From Bradyrhizobium liaoningense (GTDB lineage: Bacteria > Pseudomonadota > Alphaproteobacteria > Rhizobiales > Xanthobacteraceae), in assembly GCF_018130825.1 (NCBI RefSeq), contig NZ_JAFCJS010000006.1, positions 186,001 to 250,000 of the forward strand: 64,000 bases of DNA, read 5' to 3'. The translations under genes and the position numbers were made by a program. The notes under the pieces were generated by a model that was given only the letters and a program-made list of their open reading frames with translations, searched no databases and was not told the origin of the DNA. Within the stretch, counting starts at the first letter, position 1. Each line of letters starts with the position of its first letter. This document shows, one piece after another, positions 16,871-26,402 of the stretch.

Positions 16871-18286
16871 TCACACCGACGCCAGCTTCCGGTACAGCGC
16901 GCTGTAGCTGCCGGCCGAGATGCTCCAGGAGAACGACCGGCCCATGGCGCTGCGGCGCATGGTGTCGAGCTGGTCCTGCGCCATGAACGCCGAGAAGGCG
17001 CGGCGGACGCCGCCGAGGAAGGATTCGTGCGAGGGCTTCGAGAACAGGAAGCCGGTCTCGCCGTCGCTGATGGTCTCGGCGAGCCCGCCGGTCTGGTGGC
17101 CGATCGGCAATGAACCGAAGCGCTGGGCGTACATCTGGCTGAGGCCGCAGGGCTCGAACCGCGATGGCATCAGGGTGAAGTCGCTGCCGGCAAAGATGCG
17201 CCGCGCCTGGGCGTCGTTGAAGCCGATCGCGACCCCGATGGCGTCGGGACGGCGGCGATGCGCGTTGATCAACGCCTGCTCGAGCGCCGGCTCACCGGAG
17301 CCGGTGACCACGATCTGCCCGCCGGCATCGATGATCTCGTCGGCCGCCGCCAGCACGAGGTCGATGCCCTTCTGGTGCACGAGGCGGGCGACGATGCCGA
17401 ACATCGGTCCGCGCGACACCGCAAGCCCGAACTGCTTGCGCACGTAATCCGCATTGGCCTTCTTGCCGACCCAGTCGCCGGCGCCGAACTGCTGGGCGAG
17501 CTGCGCGCAGTAACGCGGGTCCCAGCTCTCGTCGATTCCGTTGAGGATGCCGGTGAGCTCGGCCGCATCCGAGCGCAGGCGGAGCAGGCCCTCGAGCCCG
17601 CAGCCGAATTCGGCCGTGGTGATCTCTCGCGCGTAAGTGCCGCTGACCGTGGTGAGGTGCGAGGCGTAGACGAGGCCCGCCTTGAGGAAGGAGACCTGGT
17701 CGTAGAACTCGACGCCGTCGATGTGGAAGGAGCTCTCCGGTGCGCCGATCCGCCGCAGTGCCTCCTTCGGGAAGAGGCCCTGATAGGCGAGGTTGTGGAT
17801 GGTCAGGATCGACGGCAACCTGGCGCCGCGCCAGGCGAGATAGGCCGGCACCAGCGAGGCCTGCCAATCATTTGCATGGACCAGGTCTGCTGCCCAATTC
17901 TTGTCCAGCTTGCCCATGGCAAGCTCAGCGGCTGCCGAGGCGAAACGCGCGAAGCGGATGTCGTTGTCGGGCCAGTCGCGCCCGGACTCGTCGCCATAGG
18001 GATTGCCGGGCCGATCGTAGAGCTGCGAGCACAACAGCACATAGACCGGCAGGCCGTCTCTGGTCGCGGCACGACCGAGCGAGCAGGCCGGCATGTCCGC
18101 GAATTGCGGGCAGCGGCCGACGATCTGGATATGCGTGAGTTGCTCGATGATGTCGCGATAGCCGGGCAGCATGATCCGGATATCGGCGAAGGGGCGTAGC
18201 GCTCGGGGGAGGGCGGCGGAAACGGCTCCGAGTCCGCCGACGCGGACGAAGTCGTCCATCTCTGTCGTAACGAACAAGACCCTCAA
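16871..18286 (-). CDS. glgA: Glycogen synthase (ADP-glucose type, GT5)
   Basis: 471 residues. Starts MRVLFVTTEMDDFVRVGGLG; the GT5 N-terminal motif K-T/V-GGL appears as RVGGLG, so the usual lysine is replaced by arginine. The C-terminal half has VARLVHQKGIDLVL and the nucleotide-sugar site MPSRFEPCGLSQMYAQR…QTGGLAETI. It extends glycogen from ADP-glucose. The start is a TTG at 18286, chosen because it opens the first beta-strand directly. No other glycogen gene is in the window. Slightly short compared with about 480-residue relatives but complete. Confidence 0.88.
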   Translation of the reverse strand: MRVLFVTTEMDDFVRVGGLGAVSAALPRALRPFADIRIMLPGYRDIIEQLTHIQIVGRCPQFADMPACSLGRAATRDGLPVYVLLCSQLYDRPGNPYGDESGRDWPDNDIRFARFASAAAELAMGKLDKNWAADLVHANDWQASLVPAYLAWRGARLPSILTIHNLAYQGLFPKEALRRIGAPESSFHIDGVEFYDQVSFLKAGLVYASHLTTVSGTYAREITTAEFGCGLEGLLRLRSDAAELTGILNGIDESWDPRYCAQLAQQFGAGDWVGKKANADYVRKQFGLAVSRGPMFGIVARLVHQKGIDLVLAAADEIIDAGGQIVVTGSGEPALEQALINAHRRRPDAIGVAIGFNDAQARRIFAGSDFTLMPSRFEPCGLSQMYAQRFGSLPIGHQTGGLAETISDGETGFLFSKPSHESFLGGVRRAFSAFMAQDQLDTMRRSAMGRSFSWSISAGSYSALYRKLASV

Positions 18287-18483
18287 GAACTGCTGCCCTC
18301 ATCCGATCCCGTTTGCTGCTATGCAAGAACGGGTCCAGTTGCCCCGGAAATTCTCAAGTCCCCCGCAAGACGCATCTGTTCGGTAAAGACTTTCCTACTC
18401 AGCCGCCGCCCTCTAGGGTCGCCGCAGCAACAAGAGAGAACATCCATGGTTCCTAACGGGAGCCTCAGGGAGACGCGGCACGC

Positions 18484-19680
18484 ATGCAGCTAACAGACAG
18501 GCACGAGGGGACGACGACAAAGGCTTTCGCGGGCCTGCGGGTCCTGGATTTTTCGACCACGATCGCCGGTCCCCACTGCGCGCGCATGCTAGCCGACATG
18601 GGCGCCGAGGTCATCAAGATCGAGACCGACGGCGGGGAGACGATGCGGACCCGGCCGCCCCTGCGCAAGGGCTGCAGCACCGCGTTCGGCCAGCTCAATG
18701 TCGGCAAGAAGAGCATCGTGCTCGACCTCAAGTCCGAGGACGGCAGGGAGGCGGTCCGCCGGCTGGCCGCGACCGCCGACATCCTGGTCGAGAACTTCCG
18801 CCCCGGCGTGATGCACCGGCTGCGGCTCGACTACGACCGGCTGCGCCAAGTCAACCCGAGGCTGATCTACTGCTCGATCTCCGGCTACGGCCAGACCGGC
18901 CCCTCGGCCGAGCTGCCGGCCTATGCGCCGGTGATCCATGCCGCCTCCGGCTACGACATGGCGCATCTCGCCTACCAGCCCGGCCGTCACAGGCCCGACT
19001 ATTGCGGCATCTATCACGCCGACGTCGTCACCGGCACCTACGGTTTTGGCGCGATTGCGTCCGCGCTCTATCAGCGCACCGTGACCGGGCTCGGCCAGCA
19101 CATCGATGTCTCCATGCTGGAATCGATGCTGAGCTTGACCCTGACCGAGTTGCAGAGCTCGCAATTCGCGGTGGCGCCGCCGCCGCGTCCGATGTTCGGG
19201 CCGACCGAGACAGCCAGCGGCTATGTCATGATCACCGTCGCCAGTGAGAAGACCTTCCAGGCCCTGATGGGGGTGATCGGCCGCCCCGAATGGGTCTCCG
19301 ATCCACGCTTTGCCACCTACGCCCCGCGCCGCGAGAACTGGGCGGCGTTGATGGACGGCGTCGAGGTCTGGTCGCGGCAGCTTTCAACCGATGCATGCCT
19401 CCTCGCGCTTGGCGCTGCCGGCGTCCCGGCCTCGGCCTATCGCACCGTGTCCGAGGCATTGGCCGATCCGCAGCTTGCGCATCGCCAGGCGCTCTCCGAG
19501 GTGCGGGACGAGGGCGGCTCGTTTAGGGTGCTCAACCTGCCGTTCCGGATGTCGGGGGCCGACACGACGCCGGCTAGGACGGTGTCCGCGCTCGGCGCGC
19601 ATACGGATGCGTTGCGCGAGGAGATCGGCCTTGCGAGCGATGCTCCAATTCCGTCAGGCAAAACAGCCGCGACATCCTGA
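18484..19680 (+). CDS. Class III CoA-transferase (CaiB/BaiF family)
   Basis: 398 residues. Early motif GLRVLDFSTTIAGPHCARMLADMGAEVIKIE and NVGKKSIVLDLKS are typical; the catalytic aspartate is expected in GIYHADVVTGTYG. The family transfers CoA between carboxylic acids (formyl-, succinyl- or carnitine-type); the substrate cannot be told. It precedes the peptide/opine-type ABC transporter by 132 nt on the same strand, suggesting that the imported compound or a derivative may be CoA-activated; that link is inference. Confidence 0.88.
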   Translation: MQLTDRHEGTTTKAFAGLRVLDFSTTIAGPHCARMLADMGAEVIKIETDGGETMRTRPPLRKGCSTAFGQLNVGKKSIVLDLKSEDGREAVRRLAATADILVENFRPGVMHRLRLDYDRLRQVNPRLIYCSISGYGQTGPSAELPAYAPVIHAASGYDMAHLAYQPGRHRPDYCGIYHADVVTGTYGFGAIASALYQRTVTGLGQHIDVSMLESMLSLTLTELQSSQFAVAPPPRPMFGPTETASGYVMITVASEKTFQALMGVIGRPEWVSDPRFATYAPRRENWAALMDGVEVWSRQLSTDACLLALGAAGVPASAYRTVSEALADPQLAHRQALSEVRDEGGSFRVLNLPFRMSGADTTPARTVSALGAHTDALREEIGLASDAPIPSGKTAATS

Positions 19681-19812
19681 GCAACATGACGCCGCGCATG
19701 CGGCGTTTGATCTCTCGTGTGTTCCTCTTGCCGTGGCGAGCATTTGTCGCCAAGCTCGCTTTCCGAGTCATTCAACGATCCGAAACATCGGACGAGGATC
19801 CCGGGAGGAACC

Positions 19813-21348
19813 ATGACGAAGATTGCTGCCGCGGCGCGCAAGCATGCGCCGATTTTCCTTGTTGCGGCATTTGCGCTTGTCTCGCCTGCGCAGGCACAAA
19901 AATCGGGCGGCAGCATCACCGTCGGCCAGGAGCTCGACATTCCCGGCTTCGATCCGCTCAAGGTCGGCGTCTACGACACCTCGACCTTCACCGCGGCCGC
20001 CGCGATCTTCGACACGCTGACCACGCTCGACGACAAGGGCGAGGCCGCGCCAAAGCTCGCGGTGTCGTGGACGCATTCCGACGACTACATGACCTGGACC
20101 TTCAAGCTGCGCGAGGGCGTGAAATTCCACGACGGCACGCCGTTCAACGCGCAAGCCTTCAAGGAGAACTTCGACCGGCAGAAGGATCCCGCCAACAAGT
20201 GTCGCTGCGCCTTCTACATCACCAACGTGAAGGAGGTGCTGGCGCCGGACGAATACACCGTCGTCTACAAGCTCACCGACCCTTCCGTGAACCTGCCGGC
20301 GGTGATCACCATCCAGAGCCAGAACAATGCGGTGCATTCGCCGACGGCCTGGAAGACCAAGGGTGACGACTACAATCGCAATCCCGTCGGCACCGGTCCC
20401 TACGTCCTGAAATCATGGACCGCCGGCGACCGCATGGTGCTGGAGAAGAATCCCAACTACTGGGACAAGGGCCGTCCCTATCTCGATCGCATCATCCTGA
20501 AGCCGCTGCCCGACGCGCAGTCGCGCTTCGCCTCGCTGCAATCGGGCGAGGCCGACATCATCTGGGACGACGAGAACGACGCCGACAACATCATGAAGGC
20601 GCAGAAGGACCCCAAGCTCACCGTGCACACCTACAAGGGCTCGGGCGCGCAGGTCTACGCCTTCAACACCAAGGTGGCGCCGTTCGACGACGTCCGCGTC
20701 CGCCAGGCGCTGGTGATGGCGATCGACCGTCCGAAGATGTCGCAGGCGATCAGCAACGGCCTGAGCCGGCCCGCGACCAACCCTTACGGCGACGGCTCCT
20801 GGGTCAAGTGCAAGGACGACGGCGCGCTGCCGTTCGACGTCGAGAAGGCCAAGGCGCTGCTCAAGGATTATGGCAAGCCGGTCGAGTTCAAGATGATGGT
20901 GACCGCGACGCCGCGCGGCCGCATGATCGGCCAGGTGCTGCAGCAGTTCTGGAAGCGCGTCGGCGCCAACATGGAGCTCGAGCAGGTCGACCAGGCGACC
21001 ATTCCGTCGCGCGCCTTCACCCGCCAATTCCAGCTGACGCCGTGGCGCATCGTCGACCTCGCCGATCCCGATCCGCAGATGTACGCGAATTTCCGCAGCG
21101 GCAGCCCGCTCGCGCTCTCCGGCTTGTCAAATCCCGAACTCGACAAGCTGCTGGACCACGCGCGCGTTACCGCCGACCTCGGCCAGCGCACGGAGGATTA
21201 TTGCGCCATCAGCCGCCTGATCAACAAGGAGGCGATCTGGTTCTGGACCTTCCAGAACACCTATTACGCGCTGTCGAGCGCCAGGCTGAAGGGCTTTCCA
21301 AAGATCTACAACGGCGTGATCGACGTCTCGACCACCTGGCTGGAATGA
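19813..21348 (+). CDS. ABC transporter substrate-binding protein (SBP family 5)
   Basis: 511 residues. Signal peptide (MTKIAAAARKHAPIFLVAAF…AQA, cut near residue 28) followed by a family-5 binding protein: WTHSDDYMTWTFKLREGVKFHDGTPFNA is the classical signature. It binds peptides, opines or similar solutes in the periplasm and delivers them to the permease pair. The start is the ATG at 19813 with GGGAGGA; the frame is open further upstream but not signal-like. It is first in a tight five-gene operon with two permeases and two ATPases. Confidence 0.93.
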   Translation: MTKIAAAARKHAPIFLVAAFALVSPAQAQKSGGSITVGQELDIPGFDPLKVGVYDTSTFTAAAAIFDTLTTLDDKGEAAPKLAVSWTHSDDYMTWTFKLREGVKFHDGTPFNAQAFKENFDRQKDPANKCRCAFYITNVKEVLAPDEYTVVYKLTDPSVNLPAVITIQSQNNAVHSPTAWKTKGDDYNRNPVGTGPYVLKSWTAGDRMVLEKNPNYWDKGRPYLDRIILKPLPDAQSRFASLQSGEADIIWDDENDADNIMKAQKDPKLTVHTYKGSGAQVYAFNTKVAPFDDVRVRQALVMAIDRPKMSQAISNGLSRPATNPYGDGSWVKCKDDGALPFDVEKAKALLKDYGKPVEFKMMVTATPRGRMIGQVLQQFWKRVGANMELEQVDQATIPSRAFTRQFQLTPWRIVDLADPDPQMYANFRSGSPLALSGLSNPELDKLLDHARVTADLGQRTEDYCAISRLINKEAIWFWTFQNTYYALSSARLKGFPKIYNGVIDVSTTWLE

Positions 21349-21355
21349 AAGCGCG

Positions 21356-22306
21356 ATGCTGAACTTCGTCGTTCGGCGGCTGCTTGCCATTCTGCCGGTT
21401 CTGCTTGCCGTCTCGCTGCTCACCTTCCTGATTGCCTCGCTATTGCCGGGCGATCTCGCCTTCGTCATCCTCGGCGATCAGGCGACGCCGGAGAATGTCG
21501 CGGCGCTGCGCCGTGACATGGGGCTCGACCAGCCGCTGTGGTGGCGTTACCTGAGCTGGCTCGGCCACGTGCTGCAGGGCGATCTCGGCCGCTCGTTCCG
21601 CACCGGTCAGACCGTGCTGCAGGCGGTCGCCGAGCGCATTCCGGTCTCGCTCCAGCTGATGCTGATGGCCGAGTTCATCGGGCTGCTGATCGGCGTTCCC
21701 GTCGCGATCGCCTGCGCCGCGCGCGCCGGCGGCGCCTTCGACCGCTTCATGACCGGCAGCGCGTTCGCGATGCTGTCGATGCCGTCCTTCCTGATGGCGA
21801 TCCTCTTGATCTATCTGTTCGCGGTCGAGCTGCACTGGCTGCCGGCGACCGGCTATGTGCCGTTCACCGAGGAGCCGCTGGCCAATTTGCGCTTCTTCGT
21901 GCTGCCGGCGCTGACGCTGGCGCTGGCGGAATGGCCTGGAATCATGCGGGTGCTGCGCTCCGACATGATCGCGACCTTGCAGGAGGACTATATCGCGCTG
22001 GCAAAGGCCAAGGGCCTCAAGCCGGCGCGCATCCTGTTCGTGCATGCGCTCAAGCCTTCGTCGCTGACACTGGTGACGGTGACGGGCATCAATATCGGTC
22101 GCCTGCTCGGCGGCACGCTGATCGTGGAATCGATCTTCGCGCTGCCCGGCATCGGCCGTCTCTTGGTCGGCGCGATCTACACCCGCGACCTCGTCATCCT
22201 GCAGGGTGTGGTGCTGCTGGTCGCCTGCGGCTTCGTCATCGTCAATTTCATCGTCGACATGCTCTACGCCGTGCTCGATCCGAGGATCCGCCATGGCCAC
22301 GCTTGA
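21356..22306 (+). CDS. ABC transporter permease (DppB type)
   Basis: 316 residues, about six membrane helices. N-terminus MLNFVVRRLLAILPVLLAVSLLTF and the EAA-type loop EDYIALAKAKGLKPARIL fix it as a DppB/OppB-type permease. It starts 7 nt after the binding-protein stop and overlaps the next permease gene by 14 nt, so the genes are cotranslated. Substrate as for the operon. Confidence 0.93.
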   Translation: MLNFVVRRLLAILPVLLAVSLLTFLIASLLPGDLAFVILGDQATPENVAALRRDMGLDQPLWWRYLSWLGHVLQGDLGRSFRTGQTVLQAVAERIPVSLQLMLMAEFIGLLIGVPVAIACAARAGGAFDRFMTGSAFAMLSMPSFLMAILLIYLFAVELHWLPATGYVPFTEEPLANLRFFVLPALTLALAEWPGIMRVLRSDMIATLQEDYIALAKAKGLKPARILFVHALKPSSLTLVTVTGINIGRLLGGTLIVESIFALPGIGRLLVGAIYTRDLVILQGVVLLVACGFVIVNFIVDMLYAVLDPRIRHGHA

Positions 22307-23165
22307 GCTGTCGATGCAGGACGAGGCCGTATCTGCGCCGGTGCGACGCGGGCGCAAGCTCGGCATCCTGTTCTGGGTTGCGAGCAGCTGGCTCGCGATC
22401 ATCCTGACACTGGCGATCCTGGCGCCGGTACTGCCGCTGCAGAACCCTGTCGACATGGACATGCTGGAGCGCCGCGCCGCGTTCTCCAATGAGCACTGGC
22501 TCGGCACCGACGGGCTCGGCCGCGACGAGCTTGCCCGCCTGATCTTTGGCGCGCGCGTTTCGCTGACCGTCGGGCTGATCGCGCCGATGATCGGCCTCGT
22601 GTTCGGTGGCGCGCTCGGCCTGCTCGCCGGCTATTTCCGCGGCCGCTTCGAGACGCTGGTGGTCGGCAGCATGGACGTGCTGCTGGCCTTTCCGCCGCTG
22701 ATCTTCGCGCTCGCGGTGACGGCCTATCTCGGCCAGTCCATTCCCAATCTCACCGTGATCCTCGGCGTGCTCGGCATTCCCGCCTTCATGCGGGTGGCAC
22801 GCGCGGCGACGCTGACGCTGGCGCGGCGCGAGTTCGTGATCGCGGCCGAGGCGCTGGGCGCAAGCCATGCGCGCATCCTCCTGCGCGAATTGCTGCCGAA
22901 CGTGATCCTGCCCCTGCTGGCCTTCTTCCTGCTCGGCGTCGCCGTCACCATCGTGGTCGAGGGCGCGCTGTCCTTCCTCGGCCTCGGGGTGCCGCCGCCG
23001 ATGGCGAGCTGGGGCAGCATGATCGGCGAGGGGCGCGACAGTCTCGACGTCGCGCCGCGGCTCGCCTTCCTGCCGGCGGCGGGGCTGTTCCTGACCGTGC
23101 TAGCCTTCAACCTCGTGGGCGACACCTTGAGGGCGCTGACCGACCCGCGTCAGGGGGCGTTATGA
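22293..23165 (+). CDS. ABC transporter permease (DppC type)
   Basis: 290 residues. HWLGTDGLGRDELARLIFGARVSL is the DppC signature near residue 65, and the EAA loop reads EFVIAAEALGASHARILLRELLPN. About six helices. The ATG at 22293 lies inside the end of the DppB-type gene (14-nt overlap); its stop overlaps the ATPase start by 4 nt (ATGA). It partners the previous permease. Confidence 0.93.
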   Translation: MATLELSMQDEAVSAPVRRGRKLGILFWVASSWLAIILTLAILAPVLPLQNPVDMDMLERRAAFSNEHWLGTDGLGRDELARLIFGARVSLTVGLIAPMIGLVFGGALGLLAGYFRGRFETLVVGSMDVLLAFPPLIFALAVTAYLGQSIPNLTVILGVLGIPAFMRVARAATLTLARREFVIAAEALGASHARILLRELLPNVILPLLAFFLLGVAVTIVVEGALSFLGLGVPPPMASWGSMIGEGRDSLDVAPRLAFLPAAGLFLTVLAFNLVGDTLRALTDPRQGAL

Positions 23166-24154
23166 GCACGCCGCTCTTGACCATCGAGGATGTCGCGGTC
23201 GAGCTGCCGACCCCGCGCGGAAACTTGCGCGCCGTGGATCACGTCGACCTGTCGCTGGAGGCGGGGCGCACGCTCGGCATCGTCGGCGAATCCGGCTGCG
23301 GCAAGACCATGTTGTCGCGCGCGGTGCTGCAGCTGTTGCCGAAGAAGGCGAAGCTGACGGGCCGCGTCATGTTCGACGGCGAGGATCTGGTGCGGCTTGA
23401 TTCCGAGCGCCTGCGCCAGCTGCGCGGGCGCGATCTTGCGGTCGTGTTCCAGGATCCCATGACCTCGCTCAATCCGGTGCTGACCATCGGCACCCAGTTG
23501 ATGGAGACGATCCAGGAACATCTCGAGCTCGATGCGCCCGCCGCGAAGGCGCGCAGCATCGAGCTGCTGGCGGCCGTCGGCATTCCCGCGCCGGAGCAGC
23601 GGCTCGCGCAATATCCGCATCAATGCTCCGGCGGCATGCGCCAGCGCATCGCGATCGCGATCGCGCTGTCCTGCGAGCCGAAGCTGTTGATCGCGGACGA
23701 GCCGACCACGGCGCTCGACGTCACCATCCAGGCGCAGATCCTCGATCTGCTCGCGCGCGAGCAGCGCCGCCGCCACATGGCGATGATCATCATCACCCAC
23801 GATCTCGGCGTCGTCGCCGGCCGCGCCGACGAGGTCGCGGTGATGTATGCGGGCAGGGTGGTGGAGCGCGCTCCGACCCAGGCGCTGTTCAAGCGCATGC
23901 ACATGCCCTACACCGAGGCGCTGCTGGCGGCGATCCCGAAGCTGGAGACCGCGCCGCATACGCCGTTGCCCGCGATCTCCGGTCGTCCGCCCGATCCGAC
24001 CCGGCCGCTTCGCGGCTGCTCCTTTGCGCCGCGCTGCCGATATGCCGCCGGGCGCTGTCACGAAACCAAGCCCGAGCTGAAGGGCGCGGAGATGCCTGGG
24101 CATCTCTATGCGTGCTTCCACCCGATCCAGATGACTGAAGGGGTCGGCGCATGA
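23162..24154 (+). CDS. ABC transporter ATP-binding protein (DppD type)
   Basis: 330 residues. Walker A GESGCGKT, signature CSGGMRQR, Walker B LLIADEPTTALD and the switch histidine in ITHDLG are all present. The C-terminal oligopeptide-transporter extension has the cysteine pattern CSFAPRCRYAAGRCH, as in DppD/OppD. One of two motor subunits of the importer. Overlaps the DppF-type gene by 4 nt. Confidence 0.94.
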   Translation: MSTPLLTIEDVAVELPTPRGNLRAVDHVDLSLEAGRTLGIVGESGCGKTMLSRAVLQLLPKKAKLTGRVMFDGEDLVRLDSERLRQLRGRDLAVVFQDPMTSLNPVLTIGTQLMETIQEHLELDAPAAKARSIELLAAVGIPAPEQRLAQYPHQCSGGMRQRIAIAIALSCEPKLLIADEPTTALDVTIQAQILDLLAREQRRRHMAMIIITHDLGVVAGRADEVAVMYAGRVVERAPTQALFKRMHMPYTEALLAAIPKLETAPHTPLPAISGRPPDPTRPLRGCSFAPRCRYAAGRCHETKPELKGAEMPGHLYACFHPIQMTEGVGA

Positions 24155-25122
24155 TGCAACTGGCCGTGCGGGACAAGCCGCTTCTCAACGTCGACAATCT
24201 CGTCGTCGAGTATGGCCTCGGCAACAAGACGGTGCATGCCGTCTCCGGCGTCAGCCTTCAGGTCGCGCGCGGCGAGACGCTGGGGCTGGTCGGCGAATCC
24301 GGCTGCGGCAAGTCGACGCTGGGGCGCGCGGTGCTGCAATTGCGCCGAGCCAAATCCGGGCGGGTGATGTTCGACGGCGAGGACCTCACCGCAATGGAGG
24401 GCGAGGCGCTACGAAAAATGCGCCGGCGGGTGCAGCTGATCTTCCAGGATCCGATCGCCTCGCTCAATCCGCGCCGGCGCATCGGTGATATCGTGGCGGA
24501 GCCGCTGATCATTGCCGGCGTCAAGGATGCCGCCGAGCGCAAGCGGCGCGTGCATGACGTGCTCGCTGCGGTCGGGCTCGATCCTGATCTCGTCGTGCAC
24601 CGCCTGCCGCACGAATTCTCCGGCGGCCAGTGCCAGCGCATCTGCATCGCGCGGTCGCTGGTGCTCAACCCCGAATTCATCGTCTGCGACGAGCCGGTCT
24701 CGGCGCTCGACGTCTCCATCCGCGCGCAGATCCTCAACCTGCTGGAGGAGATGAAGGCGCGATTCGGCCTGACGCTGCTGTTCATCGCGCATGACCTCGC
24801 GGTGGTCAAAGCGGTCAGCGACCGCGTCGCAGTGATGTATCTCGGCCGGCTCTGCGAGGTCGGGCCTTCGGAGCAATTGTTCGCGCGGCCCGCGCATCCC
24901 TACACCGGCTTGTTGCTGCAGGCGATCCCGGTGCCCGATCCGGATGTGCGTCCCGCGGAGAGTGTGGCGACGGGCGAGCCGCCATCGCCGATTGCACCGC
25001 CGTCCGGCTGCCGCTTCCGCACCCGCTGCCCGCGCGCCGATCAGCGATGCAGCGCGGAGATACCGGAGTTGCGCGAAGTCGCACCCGGCCAGTTCGCCGC
25101 TTGCCACCATCCGCTGGCCTGA
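24151..25122 (+). CDS. ABC transporter ATP-binding protein (DppF type)
   Basis: 323 residues. Walker A GESGCGKST, Q-loop FQDPIASLNPR, signature FSGGQCQR, Walker B FIVCDEPVSALD and IAHDLAVV. The C-terminal part again carries the cysteine cluster of the oligopeptide ATPases (CRFRTRCPRADQRC). Last gene of the operon that starts at 19813; no obvious hairpin follows. Confidence 0.94.
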   Translation: MMQLAVRDKPLLNVDNLVVEYGLGNKTVHAVSGVSLQVARGETLGLVGESGCGKSTLGRAVLQLRRAKSGRVMFDGEDLTAMEGEALRKMRRRVQLIFQDPIASLNPRRRIGDIVAEPLIIAGVKDAAERKRRVHDVLAAVGLDPDLVVHRLPHEFSGGQCQRICIARSLVLNPEFIVCDEPVSALDVSIRAQILNLLEEMKARFGLTLLFIAHDLAVVKAVSDRVAVMYLGRLCEVGPSEQLFARPAHPYTGLLLQAIPVPDPDVRPAESVATGEPPSPIAPPSGCRFRTRCPRADQRCSAEIPELREVAPGQFAACHHPLA

Positions 25123-25199
25123 ACTAAGACCGGTTTGTCTGACCTCGCCGGCCATGGCATGGTGAGGCCGAGAACGACAAGCATGCCGGGAGGATTCCG

Positions 25200-26267
25200 A
25201 TGAAGAGTTTCAAGGTTGCCGATTTCAAGGCGCCGCTGCAGGAGTTCGACGAGGCGACGCCGCAGCCCTCGGGCACGCAGGTGCTGATCAAGGTCAAGGC
25301 CGCCGGCGTATGCCACAGCGACCTCCACATCTGGGAAGGCGGCTATGATCTCGGCCACGGCCGCAAGCCGCTGTCGCTGAAGGATCGCGGCATCAACCTG
25401 CCGCTGACGATGGGGCACGAGACGGTCGGCGAAGTCCTCGCCTTCGGGCCGGACGTGAAGCCGACCGATCAGGGCGATCTCAAGCTCGGCGATGTCGGCT
25501 TGGTCTATCCCTGGATCGGCTGCGGCAAATGCGCGACGTGTCTCGGCGGTGATGAGAACATGTGCCTGACGCCGCGCTCGCTCGGCGTCTATTGCGACGG
25601 CGGCTATTCCGACCACATGCTGGTGCCGCATCCGCGTTATCTGCTCAATCTGAAGGGCCTCGATCCCGCGACGACCGCGCCCTATGCCTGCTCGGGCGTC
25701 ACCACCTACAGCGCGCTGAAGAAGGTCGAGCAGCATTTCGACACGCCGATCGTGATGTTCGGCGCCGGGGGCCTCGGCCTGATGGCGCTGTCGCTGCTGA
25801 AAGCGATGGGCGGCAAGGGCGCGATCATGATCGACATCGACGCCAGGAAGCGCGAGGCGGCCGAGAAGGCCGGTGCACTCGCGACCATCGATCCCAAGGC
25901 GCCGGATGCGCTGGAGCAGCTTGCGAAGAAGGCGGGCGGGCCGATCCGCGCCGTGATCGACCTCGTCGGCAACTCCGCCACGACCCAGCTCGGCTTCGAC
26001 TGCCTGACCAAGGGCGGCAAGCTCGTCATCGTCGGCCTGTTCGGCGGCGGCGCGACCTGGGCGCTGCCGCTGATTCCGATCAAGGCGGTGACGATCCAGG
26101 GGAGCTATGTCGGAAACCTGCGCGAAACGCAGGAGCTGCTCGATCTCGTTCGCACCAAGAAGGTGCCGCCGATCCCGGTGACGACGGCGCCGCTCGCCAA
26201 GGCCAACGACGCGCTGGTGCAATTGCAGCAGGGCGCGGTGGTCGGCCGCACCGTGCTGACGCCGTAA
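25200..26267 (+). CDS. Zinc-dependent alcohol dehydrogenase (medium-chain MDR family)
   Basis: 355 residues. Catalytic zinc ligands CHSD (Cys38) and the GHE motif (about residue 73), a structural zinc site CGKCATCLGGDENMC, and a Rossmann motif GAGGLGLMAL near residue 185. It oxidises an alcohol or reduces an aldehyde with NAD(P). GGGAGGA precedes the ATG. It stands alone between the ABC operon and the dehydrogenase at 26403; a REP palindrome follows its stop codon by 17 nt. Confidence 0.92.
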   Translation: MKSFKVADFKAPLQEFDEATPQPSGTQVLIKVKAAGVCHSDLHIWEGGYDLGHGRKPLSLKDRGINLPLTMGHETVGEVLAFGPDVKPTDQGDLKLGDVGLVYPWIGCGKCATCLGGDENMCLTPRSLGVYCDGGYSDHMLVPHPRYLLNLKGLDPATTAPYACSGVTTYSALKKVEQHFDTPIVMFGAGGLGLMALSLLKAMGGKGAIMIDIDARKREAAEKAGALATIDPKAPDALEQLAKKAGGPIRAVIDLVGNSATTQLGFDCLTKGGKLVIVGLFGGGATWALPLIPIKAVTIQGSYVGNLRETQELLDLVRTKKVPPIPVTTAPLAKANDALVQLQQGAVVGRTVLTP

Positions 26268-26284
26268 CGAATGTTCTCTCCGCC

Positions 26285-26370
26285 GTCATTGCGAGCGCAG
26301 CGAAGCAATCCAGAAATCCCTCCGCGGAGACAGTCTGGATTGCTTCGTCGCAAGAGCTCCTCGCAATGAC
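26285..26370. repeat. REP-like palindrome, copy 2 (GTCATTGCGAG family)
   Basis: GTCATTGCGAGCGCAGCGAA…TCGCAATGAC. The right arm differs from the other two copies: it carries TTCGTCGCAAGAGCTCCTCGCAATGAC, an insertion-like change, so the stem is interrupted. It lies between the alcohol dehydrogenase and the isopropylmalate-type dehydrogenase. Confidence 0.88.
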
Positions 26371-26402
26371 GAGGCTACACCTTCCTTCAAGCAGGAACCC
26401 CC